Below are positions 23,622-32,600 of a DNA stretch of 64,000 nucleotides, in pieces. Numbering within the stretch: position 1 is the stretch's first letter; each line of letters starts with the position of its first letter. Location: positions 1 through 64,000 of the forward strand of contig NZ_WEGL01000010.1 in assembly GCF_009604455.1 (NCBI RefSeq), written 5' to 3'. The DNA comes from Streptomyces sp. RB17. Lineage in GTDB: Bacteria > Actinomycetota > Actinomycetes > Streptomycetales > Streptomycetaceae. The notes beneath the pieces were generated by a model that was not told where the DNA came from, did not search any database, and saw nothing but the letters and a program-made list of their open reading frames with translations. The translations under genes were made by a program, and so were the position numbers.

Positions 23622-25817
23622 TCACTGGAGGGGATACGCGGTCAGGTTCTGGCTGTCCACGCCGAGGACCAGCTTCGAGTCCGGGTCCGCGTAGAACTGT
23701 TTGCCGCTCGTCTGGTACGTCAGCGAAGTCGTGTGGTTCGACAGGCTGATGGCGCGTAGCAGGGTCCCGTTCTTGTAGTACGCGTAGCGGGTGCCGAGGA
23801 CGGGCGGCCAGGCGGTGGATGCCTCGGCCACCTCCCCGCCGCGCTCGGTCCAGAGCACCTTTCCGCTGCGCGCGTCCACCGCCGTCAGACCGGCGCCGGC
23901 GCCCACGGCGTACAGGATGCCTGCCTTCAGCACCGGCGGACCGTACGCTTGTTCCGTCGAAGTCTGCCACGTCACGGCCCCGTCGCTCAGCCGCAGCGCC
24001 TTGAGCCGACTGCCACCGAGATACAGGTGATCGCTGTTCGCGGCGATCACGCATCGCAGGGACTCCGCATCGTCGATGCCGTACGGCTGCTCCCACAGGA
24101 CTGCTCCGGTCGAGGCATCCCGTACGACGATGTGGACGGTCTGGTCCTCCACCTGCTGCAGCGTCACCAGGCGGCTGCCGACGGCCTGCGCGGCGAGGAA
24201 GTGCAGGCTCGTACTCAACTCGAACCGAACGGGCAGCGGCTTCGACCACAGGAGCTTGCCGGTCTCGATGTCGGCGGCCCCCAGGATGGAGGTCTCCCCT
24301 TTCGAGAAGGTGCCACCTCCGTCATACTTCCCCTTGCCTACGACGACGTACGCGACGCGGTCTGTGACGCTGAGGAGTTGATGTGTCGGGAGTTCGTCGT
24401 TGGTGCCCGCGAACCGGGCCAGGGCCTTGATCGTTTTCCCGTTCTTCGGATTGACGGTCTGGAGCGTGACGGCGGACCCGATCCCGGTGTCGCTTTCCTC
24501 CCCGATCGAGAGCCGGTAGAGCCGACCACCCACCACCAGCGTCTGCCAACTGTTCTCTTCGAAGTAGCTGTCCCACTTGCGGACTCCGCTCTCCGGGCTG
24601 ACGCCTTGGGTCCCACCGCCCGTGGGAATGACGATCATTCCGCGGACTGCCCGGGGGACGGGCCCTCCCAAGTCAGAATTGAGCACAGTGCCGAACGTGT
24701 ACGTCCAGAGCGGCTCGATGTTCTGCGTCTTGTGGCTGCTGCTCTTCGTGTTCGTGCCACCGCCGGCCCGCGCTGGGGTGCGCTCCTGCCACCACCACGC
24801 GCCTCCGCCCGCCGCCGCGCCGACGGCGAGTGCGCCGCCGAGGGCGAGGAACCCGCGGCGCGACGGGCTACGGCCGACCGCCGTGGTGCCCACCGCGGCC
24901 TCCCCACCGCCCGCCGGCGCGGGCAGCCGCTGTGGCACCAGCCGCCAGACGTCGGCGGCCCGGCGCCCGATGTCCGCGAGCAGCCCGGGCGGCAGATGCT
25001 CGGCGAACTCGCCCGTGCCGTCGTGGAGTTGAACAGCGAGCTGTGCCGTGGTCGGTCGCTCCCCCGGATCCTTGGCCAGGCACTGGGCCAGCACCGGCGC
25101 CAGCGCGGCCGGTACGCCGCTGAGGTCCGCCTCCGCGTACCGCACCCGGTACAGCAGATCCGCCGCCTGCCCGTACCCGAACGGGCCGCGCCCGGTCGCC
25201 GCGTACACCAGCACTCCGGCGAGCGCGAAGACATCGCCGGCCGCGTCGTGCTCCTGCCCGGTGGCCTGTTCCGGCGACATGAACGCCGGCGTACCGACGG
25301 CGGCGCCGGCGCTGGTCAGCCGGTCGTCACCGATCGCCCGCGCGATGCCGAAGTCGATGACCTTCGGTCCGTAGGCGGTCAGGAGGATGTTGGACGGCTT
25401 GAGGTCGCGATGCACGACGTCCGACCGGTGCAACTGGCCGAGTGCCGAGCACAGGGCGGCGCCGAGGGCGCGTACGGACTGCTCGGGCAACGGTCCCCCG
25501 GCCTCGACGGCCTCGTCGAGTGGCGGCCCGAGCACGTACTCCGTGGCCAGCCAGGGCGTCTCCGCGAGCGGATCCGCGTCCATGACCCGGGCCCCGAACT
25601 GCTCGCCGATGACCCGGGCCGCATCGACCTCCAACCGGAAGCGGGTGCGGGCCGCCGGATCGGTGGCGATGGCGGCGTGCATGGTCTTCAGGGCGACGGT
25701 ACGACCGCCGGCGGAGCGTGCCACGTAGACGGTGCCCATGCCTCCGCTGCCGAGCCGGGCTATGAGCCGGAAGGGGCCGAGGGCAACGGGGTCGTCGTGG
25801 GTGAGAGGAGTCGGCAT
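23622..25817 (-). CDS. Ser/Thr protein kinase with extracytoplasmic PQQ-type beta-propeller
   Basis: 731 residues, paralogous to the kinase at 21408. The kinase domain is complete: LGSGGMGTVY (22-31), K44 in VALK, HRDLKPSN (H136-N143), DFG (D155-G157) and PEQATGQEHDAAGDVFALAG. A hydrophobic stretch after SRRGFLALGGALAVGAAAG (about 318-342) is the likely membrane anchor. The C-terminal half has PQQ-like blades (SGKVLWTERG, TGAVLWEQP, DIETGKLLWSKP). It starts at ATG 25817, 12 bases after the pseudokinase gene, so the three kinase-like genes form one operon downstream of the WXG100 genes. Confidence 0.93.
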   Translation of the reverse strand: MPTPLTHDDPVALGPFRLIARLGSGGMGTVYVARSAGGRTVALKTMHAAIATDPAARTRFRLEVDAARVIGEQFGARVMDADPLAETPWLATEYVLGPPLDEAVEAGGPLPEQSVRALGAALCSALGQLHRSDVVHRDLKPSNILLTAYGPKVIDFGIARAIGDDRLTSAGAAVGTPAFMSPEQATGQEHDAAGDVFALAGVLVYAATGRGPFGYGQAADLLYRVRYAEADLSGVPAALAPVLAQCLAKDPGERPTTAQLAVQLHDGTGEFAEHLPPGLLADIGRRAADVWRLVPQRLPAPAGGGEAAVGTTAVGRSPSRRGFLALGGALAVGAAAGGGAWWWQERTPARAGGGTNTKSSSHKTQNIEPLWTYTFGTVLNSDLGGPVPRAVRGMIVIPTGGGTQGVSPESGVRKWDSYFEENSWQTLVVGGRLYRLSIGEESDTGIGSAVTLQTVNPKNGKTIKALARFAGTNDELPTHQLLSVTDRVAYVVVGKGKYDGGGTFSKGETSILGAADIETGKLLWSKPLPVRFELSTSLHFLAAQAVGSRLVTLQQVEDQTVHIVVRDASTGAVLWEQPYGIDDAESLRCVIAANSDHLYLGGSRLKALRLSDGAVTWQTSTEQAYGPPVLKAGILYAVGAGAGLTAVDARSGKVLWTERGGEVAEASTAWPPVLGTRYAYYKNGTLLRAISLSNHTTSLTYQTSGKQFYADPDSKLVLGVDSQNLTAYPLQ

Positions 25818-25829
25818 GGGTTCTTGTCG

Positions 25830-26822
25830 TCAGTGGCTGGGGTGGGGTACGGGGGCCGGGGACGGCGCTTCGCCGGGCGGCCAGGACATATGCGCGAGTA
25901 CCGGCGCCGGCAACTGCACCTCGGCGGCCAGGACGGACGCCGACTGGTGGACGATGGCGGCGACGAGTCGGGCGGGCAGCCAACCGGGGCTCAGGAACGT
26001 GTCCGCATGCGTAGGGGGAGCGAAACCCACGGGGCCGTCCGGTTGACAGCCTCCTGCCAATTCGTCGACGACTTCGGCGAGTTGGGGCCGGTGTGCCGGG
26101 TCCCGGGACAGGCACCTGGCGACCATGGAGCGCAGCGCGAGCGGCAGCTCCTCACGTTCCGGCATCGTGTACCCCGTGGCGGCGTAGGCGAGCGTAGCGC
26201 CGAGCGCGTACACGTCGCCCAGCGGGCGTGGCTGTCCACCCGCGGCCTGCTCGGGCGGCAGGCTGCCGGGATCGAGCCCGGGTACGTCTTGCCGTGCGGC
26301 GCCGTCCGGCGCAGCGGCCCGTACCGCTCCGAAGCAGGTGAGCCGGGGTCCGTCCGCGGCGATCAGCACGGCGGCCGGGCAGAGTCCCGCGTGGGTCAAG
26401 CTCTGGCCGTGCATGATGGCGAGGTTCTCGGCCAGCGCGATGCCCAGCGCCCGGACCGTCTGCTCGGGGAGCGGGCCGCCGTGGACGGCGAGGGCGACGG
26501 GCAGCGGAAGCGCGGGCAGGTACGGACGCGCATGCCACGCAGGCTCGCCCGGGGCGGCGAGTTCGACGGCCGGGAGGACCCAAGAACCCAGGAGATAGCG
26601 GGAAGCATCGGCTTCGGCCAGGAAACGGTGCGGGTCGGCCGTCGCCAGAGGGCTGCTGAGCAGTACGGTGCGGTCGCCGTCGGCGCTGCGGGCGATGAAG
26701 CGGTGCTCGGGGACGGGCGTCTGCGCGGGAAGGCCGGAGTCGAGCCGCGTGACCACCGTGTACGGGCCGATCTGCCGGGTACCTCGGGTACTCGGTCCAT
26801 TGCCTGACGGGCGCATGCTCAC
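25830..26822 (-). CDS. protein kinase-like protein lacking all catalytic residues (pseudokinase)
   Basis: 330 residues with a clear Ser/Thr-kinase fold outline: PEQTVRALGIALAENLAIMHG before the catalytic loop, then PPEQAAGG, DVYALGATLAYAATG and CLSRDPAHRPQ. But the key residues are gone. There is no glycine-rich loop (RLDSGLPAQT), TVLLSS replaces the VAxK lysine, THAGLCPAAV (H144-V152) replaces HRDLKPSNV, and CFG (C163-G165) replaces DFG. There is no membrane helix after the kinase-like domain and no propeller. The GTG start at 26822 follows GAGGG by 8 bases. It is first in an operon with two active-looking kinases, so it may regulate or scaffold them. Confidence 0.85.
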   Translation of the reverse strand: MSMRPSGNGPSTRGTRQIGPYTVVTRLDSGLPAQTPVPEHRFIARSADGDRTVLLSSPLATADPHRFLAEADASRYLLGSWVLPAVELAAPGEPAWHARPYLPALPLPVALAVHGGPLPEQTVRALGIALAENLAIMHGQSLTHAGLCPAAVLIAADGPRLTCFGAVRAAAPDGAARQDVPGLDPGSLPPEQAAGGQPRPLGDVYALGATLAYAATGYTMPEREELPLALRSMVARCLSRDPAHRPQLAEVVDELAGGCQPDGPVGFAPPTHADTFLSPGWLPARLVAAIVHQSASVLAAEVQLPAPVLAHMSWPPGEAPSPAPVPHPSH

Positions 26823-26873
26823 TCTTTTGTCCCTCTTATTCGACAGCCCGGCCTTTGTCGCTCGGCACAGCAG

Positions 26874-26906
26874 CAGGGTGGGCGCCTCCCGCGCGCGCCC
26901 ACCCTG
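26874..26906 (-). terminator. terminator after the WXG100 gene
   Basis: Perfect 12-base arms CAGGGTGGGCGC / GCGCCCACCCTG with a 9-base loop, 23 bases past the WXG100 stop and upstream of the pseudokinase start. Confidence 0.7.
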
Positions 26907-26929
26907 GAGTTGCTTCTGCGAGCCGTGTC

Positions 26930-27229
26930 CTACTGGAAGTAGGAGGCCGCCTTCTTGTCGCCTTCCATGTACGTACCGCCGGACTGGGCGACGACGTGTC
27001 CGATGCCGGCCAGGGCCTGGTGGATGTCGTTCGCTTCCTTGTCCCAGCGCTGCAGCTTCTCGTGGAAGGTGCCCTGGGCCTGGCCCTCCCAGTACTGCAG
27101 GCTGTTCACCACCAGGCTGCGCAGGTCATGCAGATCCGACTCGAGCTGGCTCGCCTGGTTACCGATGCTGGTCGCCGCGGTGTCGAGCCCGTCGTAAGTG
27201 ACTGAGAGGCCCTCAGCGTTGTTGGCCAT
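26930..27229 (-). CDS. WXG100 family ESX substrate (with YxxxD export motif)
   Basis: 99 residues, the size of EsxA/EsxB proteins. Helix-turn-helix with the WXG turn W47-E48-G49, and a C-terminal YxxxD secretion signal (Y87-D91) ahead of DKKAASYFQ. The start is ATG 27229. A second WXG100 gene lies 78 bases upstream, and the two products should form the antiparallel heterodimer exported by the EccC motor. This member carries the YxxxD signal and the other does not. Confidence 0.93.
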   Translation of the reverse strand: MANNAEGLSVTYDGLDTAATSIGNQASQLESDLHDLRSLVVNSLQYWEGQAQGTFHEKLQRWDKEANDIHQALAGIGHVVAQSGGTYMEGDKKAASYFQ

Positions 27230-27307
27230 GCCTGTTTACCTCGTCTCGCTGGTGTGTAGCTGGTGAGTGCGCCGGTTGCCCGGCAGATGTCCTGTGTCTC
27301 GCTCGAC

Positions 27308-27658
27308 TCAGTAGGAGCTCAGGGAGGACGTCGGAACGGTGGAAGCGCCGTCCTGGAGGTCGATCTTGTTGACCGCCGCGCGGACCTCGTCTTCCTTGCT
27401 GTCCTTGATGTTGCGCGTCGTGGTCATGGCCTCGATGACGTCGCCGAGGATGTTGCCGATGTTGCGCAGCGACTGGTTGATCTCGTACTGCTTCTTGTCG
27501 AACGCGGCACGGCCAATACCCTGCCACTGGCCCTCGAGACCGTCGATGACGCCCTGAAGCGCGTGCACGCGCTTCTGGATGTTCTCGTACTTCTCGAGCA
27601 TCTGCTTCTCGAGACGGATTACTGCTTCATCTTGGAGCTTCTGCTTTCCGCCGGCCAT
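27308..27658 (-). CDS. WXG100 family ESX substrate (partner)
   Basis: 116 residues, slightly longer than classical WXG100 proteins. The WXG turn is W45-Q46-G47 (LEGQWQGIG), between two amphipathic helices. The C-terminal extension (EDEVRAAVNKIDLQDGASTVPTSSLSSY) has no YxxxD/E motif. ATG at 27658. It is paired with the WXG100 gene just downstream, and a mycosin gene lies 143 bases upstream. Confidence 0.93.
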   Translation of the reverse strand: MAGGKQKLQDEAVIRLEKQMLEKYENIQKRVHALQGVIDGLEGQWQGIGRAAFDKKQYEINQSLRNIGNILGDVIEAMTTTRNIKDSKEDEVRAAVNKIDLQDGASTVPTSSLSSY

Positions 27659-27801
27659 GGTCGGCCCTGCCTTTCGTGTGTCCGTTGTTGATGTGAAGGT
27701 TTCGGCTCACCAGTGGTGCTTAATGCTTCGAGCGGTGAGCGAGCAGTGCCTGCCCTTGGCCGAACGGCACTGGGCTGCTACGGCAGTTGATGTTGAGGGG
27801 C

Positions 27802-29094
27802 TCACCTGGCTCGACGTGCTCGGGCGATGGCCAGAGCGCCGCCGCCGACCACGACGACCGCGCCAACGGCGCCCAGTGCGATCCAAGTCGTGTTGCTGCT
27901 ACCGCCACTTGACGACTCCGCGCTCGATCCTGCCGCCGAGGTTGCGCCGGTGGAACCCTTCTCCTGGGCTTGTGACGAGGCTGATGCAGAAGGAGAAGAA
28001 GAGCCCTTGGGGGCTACAGGGGCCACGCTTTCCCACTCACGTCCGTCCTGTTTCTGCAGCGGATCGACATTGGCAGGGCCGGGATCGTAGTTCTTGTCTG
28101 CCAAAACCAGGCGAGGACGGATGACTCCGTAGCCGAGGTACTTGCTCGGCTTGTCCTTCGGCCAGGTGCGTCCAGCGGTGTCGAGAAGGGCCCGCTCGAC
28201 CTGGTACAGCGTCCAGTCGGGGTGTGCGGACCAGATCAGGGCGGCGGCGGCGGCGGTGAGGGCGGTGGCCGGGCTCGTACCTTTGTAGTTGTCGCAATAC
28301 GAGCGGAAGGTGCCGTCACACCAGCCGGGGTATCCCTCACCAGGGGCTGCCACGTCGGCATAGCCCCCGCTCGAGGAAAAGCCCGACACAGTGAGGGACT
28401 TGCCGACAGACGCGACACCGAGGACGTATGGATACGCTGCGGGATAGTCGACTTGGCCGTTCTTCCCCGCGTTACCGACTGACGCGATCAGCAACTTGCC
28501 CTTTGAGAGTGCATATTTGACAGCACCCTCATCCTCATTGGCGACCAATCCGCCGAGTGAGATACTGATGATCTTTACGTCACTATCCGCAGCAGCCCTC
28601 AGTGCCGTATCGACATCCGGAGTCCGGGCCTTTTCCTGCGCCCCCTTGAGGCCGTCGAGCTTGACGCGGAACGGAACGATCTTCGCACCTGGGGCCAGCC
28701 CCTTCAGCCCACCGCCCGCGCCGGTACCCGCGATCAGCTCGGCCATGGTTGTGCCGTGACCCAAGTAGTCGTCCGTCACGTGGTAGGCCACCGCCTTGGG
28801 GACCTCATCGGTCAGAACCTGACCCTTGAGTGACGGGGTGTTCGCGTTCACCCCGGAGTCGATGACCGCGATCTTGACACCCTTCCCCGTGCTCACCTTC
28901 CACATCTGTTCGGCTTGCATGGGGCCCAAGTACCACTGCTTCGACTGTTCGTCGGATGCGGCGGCACTCGGGGCCAAACCGACGGTCACAACGGTCAGGG
29001 CACCAACTACCGCACCCACCACGCGCACTCGTCTTCCGCAGCGCGCCCTGCGGATCTCAGCCTGGTCGGCTCGTCGGCTGGTCCCTGACTTCAT
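27802..29094 (-). CDS. mycP: Type VII secretion-associated S8 serine protease (mycosin), first copy
   Basis: 430 residues. A signal peptide (about 22-47, ending PSAAAS) precedes a subtilisin domain with triad D79 (VIDSG), H113 (GHGTTMA) and S274 (GTSPATA), and oxyanion N208. A Ser/Ala-rich linker leads to a C-terminal membrane helix (TTWIALGAVGAVVVVGG), so the protease is anchored on the outer face of the membrane, as mycosins are. The start is ATG 29094, 24 bases after the stop of the WXG/PPE-like gene upstream. A second mycosin is at 36502. Confidence 0.93.
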   Translation of the reverse strand: MKSGTSRRADQAEIRRARCGRRVRVVGAVVGALTVVTVGLAPSAAASDEQSKQWYLGPMQAEQMWKVSTGKGVKIAVIDSGVNANTPSLKGQVLTDEVPKAVAYHVTDDYLGHGTTMAELIAGTGAGGGLKGLAPGAKIVPFRVKLDGLKGAQEKARTPDVDTALRAAADSDVKIISISLGGLVANEDEGAVKYALSKGKLLIASVGNAGKNGQVDYPAAYPYVLGVASVGKSLTVSGFSSSGGYADVAAPGEGYPGWCDGTFRSYCDNYKGTSPATALTAAAAALIWSAHPDWTLYQVERALLDTAGRTWPKDKPSKYLGYGVIRPRLVLADKNYDPGPANVDPLQKQDGREWESVAPVAPKGSSSPSASASSQAQEKGSTGATSAAGSSAESSSGGSSNTTWIALGAVGAVVVVGGGALAIARARRAR

Positions 29095-29118
29095 GGCGTT
29101 GAATGTCCTCGCTCGCGT

Positions 29119-30906
29119 TCAGTTGATGACCGGCGGCACATCGCGCCGGGGGCTGTTCGGCAGGTGGGTCTCTTCGTCTTCGACCAGGTAGTCGGGCCGC
29201 GCCGTCCCGTCCGTCCTTCGATCCTCGCCAGGCCGTCCGTTGTGGCCTGCGCCGCGCGTGAGACCGGTGCCACCACGGGTCATGCCGTTGCGCTCGGCTC
29301 CCGCCTCGGACGTGCGTGCGCTCGGCCGCGACGTGACAGCCTCGGGCGTTCCCGCGCCGACTCGGGAGCCAGTCGCCCCGGACCGCGCCGTGTACTCGGA
29401 CTCGGGCATGCCGACGACACCACGCTGGCCAAGCCGACCAGTCGCGGGACGGGAGTTGGCCTCTTCTTCGCCACCGATGACCGTGCCGCGCGGAATCCTG
29501 GACCCGTTCTTCGACGACGGATTCGTACTGGAGGGCCGCCCCCCGACCACTCCGTTGGAGCGGCCGGCACCGGTGGTCGGCCCGCCAGTCGCACTCGATG
29601 CCGCCGTGCCTGCGGGGCGTGGCGTACCGCCCGTGATCCCTCGCCCCATGGGGGAGGTGCTCCTTGGTCCGGTACCGGTGCCCCTGACGGCGGACTGGCC
29701 AGTCGACGTAGCCCGACCCACCTGGTCCATGGGCCCACGCCCTGTGGAACGCCCGGAGCTCGGGTTGGTCAACTCGGACGTACTCGCCCGCCCTTGAGCG
29801 GTCGGAGGATTGCGGAACCCGCCCGCGCCGCTCAAGCCGCGGCCGGAGGACGCATTGGGCAATGGAAGCCTGAAGCCACCGCCGTCGAACACATTGGGCT
29901 GGCCGCCGGTTGTGGGAGGCGTGCCCGTGACCGGCGGAGTGTCGGGCCCCGGGGTGGTGGTCGTGGGCGGTGGCAGCGTACCGGTGGTGTCGATATGCGT
30001 ACCAACAGGCACGTCGGGGTGCGTAACCCGGTCCGCGGCATGGCCTACAGGTGCTGGTGTGCCACTTGCGTCGGGCACAACTGCGTGATGCACCGGGGCC
30101 ACCGTCGCATGATGCGCTCCGACCGCGCCTGGGCTCTGGGCTCCGGAACCATGCGACGCCGAGCCCTGCGAAGCGGAATCGACATATGGAGCGGGCTTGG
30201 GCACCCCGACGTTCGGAAGGCCGCCGAAGTCAGGCGCGCTCTTGTGCAAGTCCTGCAGCGATTGGTTCGACACCGCGTAGTAAGACGCCAAGCGGTTCAT
30301 CTGGTTGAGCGCCTCTTGGCGGTGCTTCTCCACCGTTACGGCAGTGGCGTACCCCTCTTTGTCCGCCGCCTTTTCGGCCGCCGTGAATTTTTCGGGTCGC
30401 GTCGAAACCGCTCTCGTGTCGCGGGGAAGCCGCATGGCATTTCGAACAGACGCCAGACCCTCGGCAGCGGTGGCGATCGAGTCCCCGGCGCCGCCCGCGA
30501 AGTCGGCCAGTCCGTGTGCGTGCTTGACGAGATTGTCGCCCCATGTACGGAAGTCGTCGCCCGCCTTGCCGACCCAGACAACCGTATCGAACTTGCCCTT
30601 GAGTGTTTCAGCTGCCTTCCTGATGGCATCGCGCGCGTCCCAGAGGGCCCGACCGGAGGACTCGAGGTCCTCCGGGTTCGTCTGCTCCACCAGGTCGAGC
30701 ATCGCGTTCAGGTCATAGTTGTCGAATTCCGTGCGCTTGACCATGGCCTGCCCGTACGGGGTGGCCTTGGCAACAGAGCGAAGGATCTCGACGGGATTGA
30801 AAAAGAGGCCGCCGGTACTGGGCTGGTCCCCGAGGCCCCGGGCGAAGTCGGTGAACTTGTTCTCGGCGGAGACCCGATCCATGTCCGCCTTGTGCTTGTC
30901 GGTCAT
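29119..30906 (-). CDS. PPE/WXG-like putative ESX substrate with long Pro/Gly/Ser/Thr-rich tail
   Basis: 595 residues. The N-terminal ~210 residues are helical, with a WXG-type turn W111-V112-G113 (VVWVGKAGDDFRTW) and a helix pair typical of PPE/EspB-like proteins. From about residue 230 the chain is low-complexity (Pro, Gly, Thr, Ser), with blocks such as TTTTPGPDTPPVTGTPPTTG. There is no signal peptide or membrane helix. The ATG at 30906 is two bases after the stop of the upstream gene (ATG at 30906, TGA at 30911-30909), so translation is likely coupled. Probably a secreted or cell-wall ESX protein; inference. Confidence 0.82.
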   Translation of the reverse strand: MTDKHKADMDRVSAENKFTDFARGLGDQPSTGGLFFNPVEILRSVAKATPYGQAMVKRTEFDNYDLNAMLDLVEQTNPEDLESSGRALWDARDAIRKAAETLKGKFDTVVWVGKAGDDFRTWGDNLVKHAHGLADFAGGAGDSIATAAEGLASVRNAMRLPRDTRAVSTRPEKFTAAEKAADKEGYATAVTVEKHRQEALNQMNRLASYYAVSNQSLQDLHKSAPDFGGLPNVGVPKPAPYVDSASQGSASHGSGAQSPGAVGAHHATVAPVHHAVVPDASGTPAPVGHAADRVTHPDVPVGTHIDTTGTLPPPTTTTPGPDTPPVTGTPPTTGGQPNVFDGGGFRLPLPNASSGRGLSGAGGFRNPPTAQGRASTSELTNPSSGRSTGRGPMDQVGRATSTGQSAVRGTGTGPRSTSPMGRGITGGTPRPAGTAASSATGGPTTGAGRSNGVVGGRPSSTNPSSKNGSRIPRGTVIGGEEEANSRPATGRLGQRGVVGMPESEYTARSGATGSRVGAGTPEAVTSRPSARTSEAGAERNGMTRGGTGLTRGAGHNGRPGEDRRTDGTARPDYLVEDEETHLPNSPRRDVPPVIN

Positions 30907-30908
30907 GC

Positions 30909-31373
30909 TCAGATCGCCCCCTTCTCGCCGCCGCCGGTGTTAGTGGCGCCACCAGTGTTCTCGCCGCCGCCGGCATTCTTGGCGCCCTGCGAATCGAGTT
31001 GCCTGATCTCCGCCTGGATCTCGTAGAATCTGCGACGCTGCTCTTCCTCAAGGTTGTCGAAGGTGCCGTTGGCCCCCTTGACGGCGATGCCGATCGCCTC
31101 GATCTGCAGATGCAGGGCCTTGGAAAGGTTCGTCAGCTCCTCGTGGACCGCGTTGAAGGTCCCGTACAGAGCGTCGGCCTCATGGAAGGCTGCAGACCCG
31201 CCGCGGAGCGACGTGTGCCGGATCGTCTGCTCACCGACTCGCGCCGGATTGCCGGCCGACCCCTCAAGATCCTTCAGGACGCTGTCCACCGTCTTGACGA
31301 ACTGCGTCAGGGCGTCACCACTGACCTTGAGGTTCGCCGCCGACACGCCCCCCACCATGTCTGCCGGAAGCAC
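30909..31373 (-). CDS. helical ESX-associated protein, first gene of WXG operon
   Basis: 154 residues if started at GTG 31373, which has GGGAGGAG 4-5 bases upstream; an in-frame ATG at 31403 lacks a good site. The body is helical (LTQFVKTVDSVLKDLEG, TFNAVHEELTNLSKALHLQIEAIGIAV) and ends in a Gly/Asn/Thr-rich tail. The size and helix pattern resemble WXG100-type partners, but the WXG turn is absent. It heads the operon running to the kinases and probably pairs with the PPE/WXG-like protein next to it. Confidence 0.75.
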   Translation of the reverse strand: MLPADMVGGVSAANLKVSGDALTQFVKTVDSVLKDLEGSAGNPARVGEQTIRHTSLRGGSAAFHEADALYGTFNAVHEELTNLSKALHLQIEAIGIAVKGANGTFDNLEEEQRRRFYEIQAEIRQLDSQGAKNAGGGENTGGATNTGGGEKGAI

Positions 31374-31852
31374 GACACTCCTCCCCGTTTCCCCGTACAC
31401 CATCGGCCCTGACCGAGGCGAGCCCGGTCATCGTCCGCTCGCCGTACGATCGCAAAGTAAGCCGCGACTCACAGCACTTGACCACTGTAGTCAACCTGCC
31501 CAACGGGTCCAACATGCATATGTGTTGACTCGGTTACGAGACTGCACCAGCCGCGGCAGTTTGCCCGATTTGGGGCCGCCTGATAGGGATGAGTGGGTGA
31601 CTGGCCGTGCACATTCGCAGGCGTTGCACCGACTTGAGCGCCATCGACCCGGGCCCGATGACGCCGGCTCCAATCTTCGCAGAACTTACACACGCGACCG
31701 ATCGACGCAGCTCGCCTGCGCGCTTGCAGCTCCCCTTGGAGTCGCGGAGGTCAGCCACCTAATCGCGGCAGAGTCACCACCGCTCCAGATGCCTACGACC
31801 AAGCGGAAGGCTCCACTCTTTACGTCACCCAGGTCCGTCATAATCTGGGGTC
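31374..31852. promoter_or_regulatory. divergent intergenic region with a TTGAC-N7-GTCAA dyad
   Basis: 479 bases without a supported gene, between the leftward ESX operon and a rightward hypothetical gene. At 31478-31494 is the dyad TTGACCACTGTAGTCAA, a plausible operator. Promoters for both directions should lie here, but no hexamer pair with proper spacing is convincing. Confidence 0.4.
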
Positions 31853-32569
31853 ATGGACCAACTGGCTGGGATCGTCGTGAAGGTACTGCTGTTCTCCTTC
31901 ATCGCGGGCATGTTCATCCTTGTGTTCACCGTGTCTGCGCGTGGACGCAAGAAGGAAGAACGGATCAAGCAGGAGCACAAGCAGCTCTCCGGGATCGCTG
32001 CGGAACGTGGATGGACATATGCGACACGCGCGGGTGGCCAAATCGACCAATATTGCGGTGTGGGGCCCATGCCGGGGAAGGGGAGCAATCTGACCGCCTG
32101 GCACTACACCACGGGGGAGTTCCGCGGCCGCCCCTTCAAGTGCTTCGAGCACCGCTATATCAATCCCATGGCATCCGCTGACGCCGTAGATCGCAAGCAG
32201 CCCATCATCGAGACGGTCTTCGTCCTCACGGCTCCCGGCTCGGGACCGTCCCTGGAGATACTCCCTCCGAGTCGCCTGGACGCCGTGCTCGACCGGAGAG
32301 CCAGGATGCAGCTCGGCGTACCGGAATTCGACCAGAAGTTCCGGATCGTCGCCAAGGATGGTGATCTCGTCCAACGCGCCTTGAGCGGTGCTGTGGTGCC
32401 CTTCCTGCTCTCGGACCCCCGAGCCGAGAAGTCCCCCCTCCAAATCCGTAACAACGAACTGTTCACCTGGTACACGGGCACCTTGTCTCCGCAGGCCGTC
32501 GACGAGAAGCTGAACTTCCTGTGTGATGTCGTGGATCGGATTCCAGCTCAGGCTTGGGCCGCCGCCTGA
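31853..32569 (+). CDS. membrane-anchored protein of unknown function
   Basis: 238 residues. An N-terminal membrane helix (about 8-27, VVKVLLFSFIAGMFILVFTV) is followed by a basic stretch (RGRKKEERIKQEHK) and a soluble domain (ERGWTYATR, HYTTGEFRGRPFKCFEHRYINP, SRLDAVLDRRARMQLG) with few cysteines. The N-in orientation implies a cytoplasmic domain. ATG at 31853 follows CTGGGG. It lies between two leftward ESX gene groups and converges on the LpqN-like gene. No family identified. Confidence 0.7.
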   Translation: MDQLAGIVVKVLLFSFIAGMFILVFTVSARGRKKEERIKQEHKQLSGIAAERGWTYATRAGGQIDQYCGVGPMPGKGSNLTAWHYTTGEFRGRPFKCFEHRYINPMASADAVDRKQPIIETVFVLTAPGSGPSLEILPPSRLDAVLDRRARMQLGVPEFDQKFRIVAKDGDLVQRALSGAVVPFLLSDPRAEKSPLQIRNNELFTWYTGTLSPQAVDEKLNFLCDVVDRIPAQAWAAA

Positions 32570-32600
32570 GCAATGGGTATGCCCCTTGCTCGATGACGCC

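Noticed and set aside
23949..26807. 950-codon plus-strand open frame across the kinases
   Set aside because: It is antisense to two intact kinases and a pseudokinase; the composition is that of a shadow frame.
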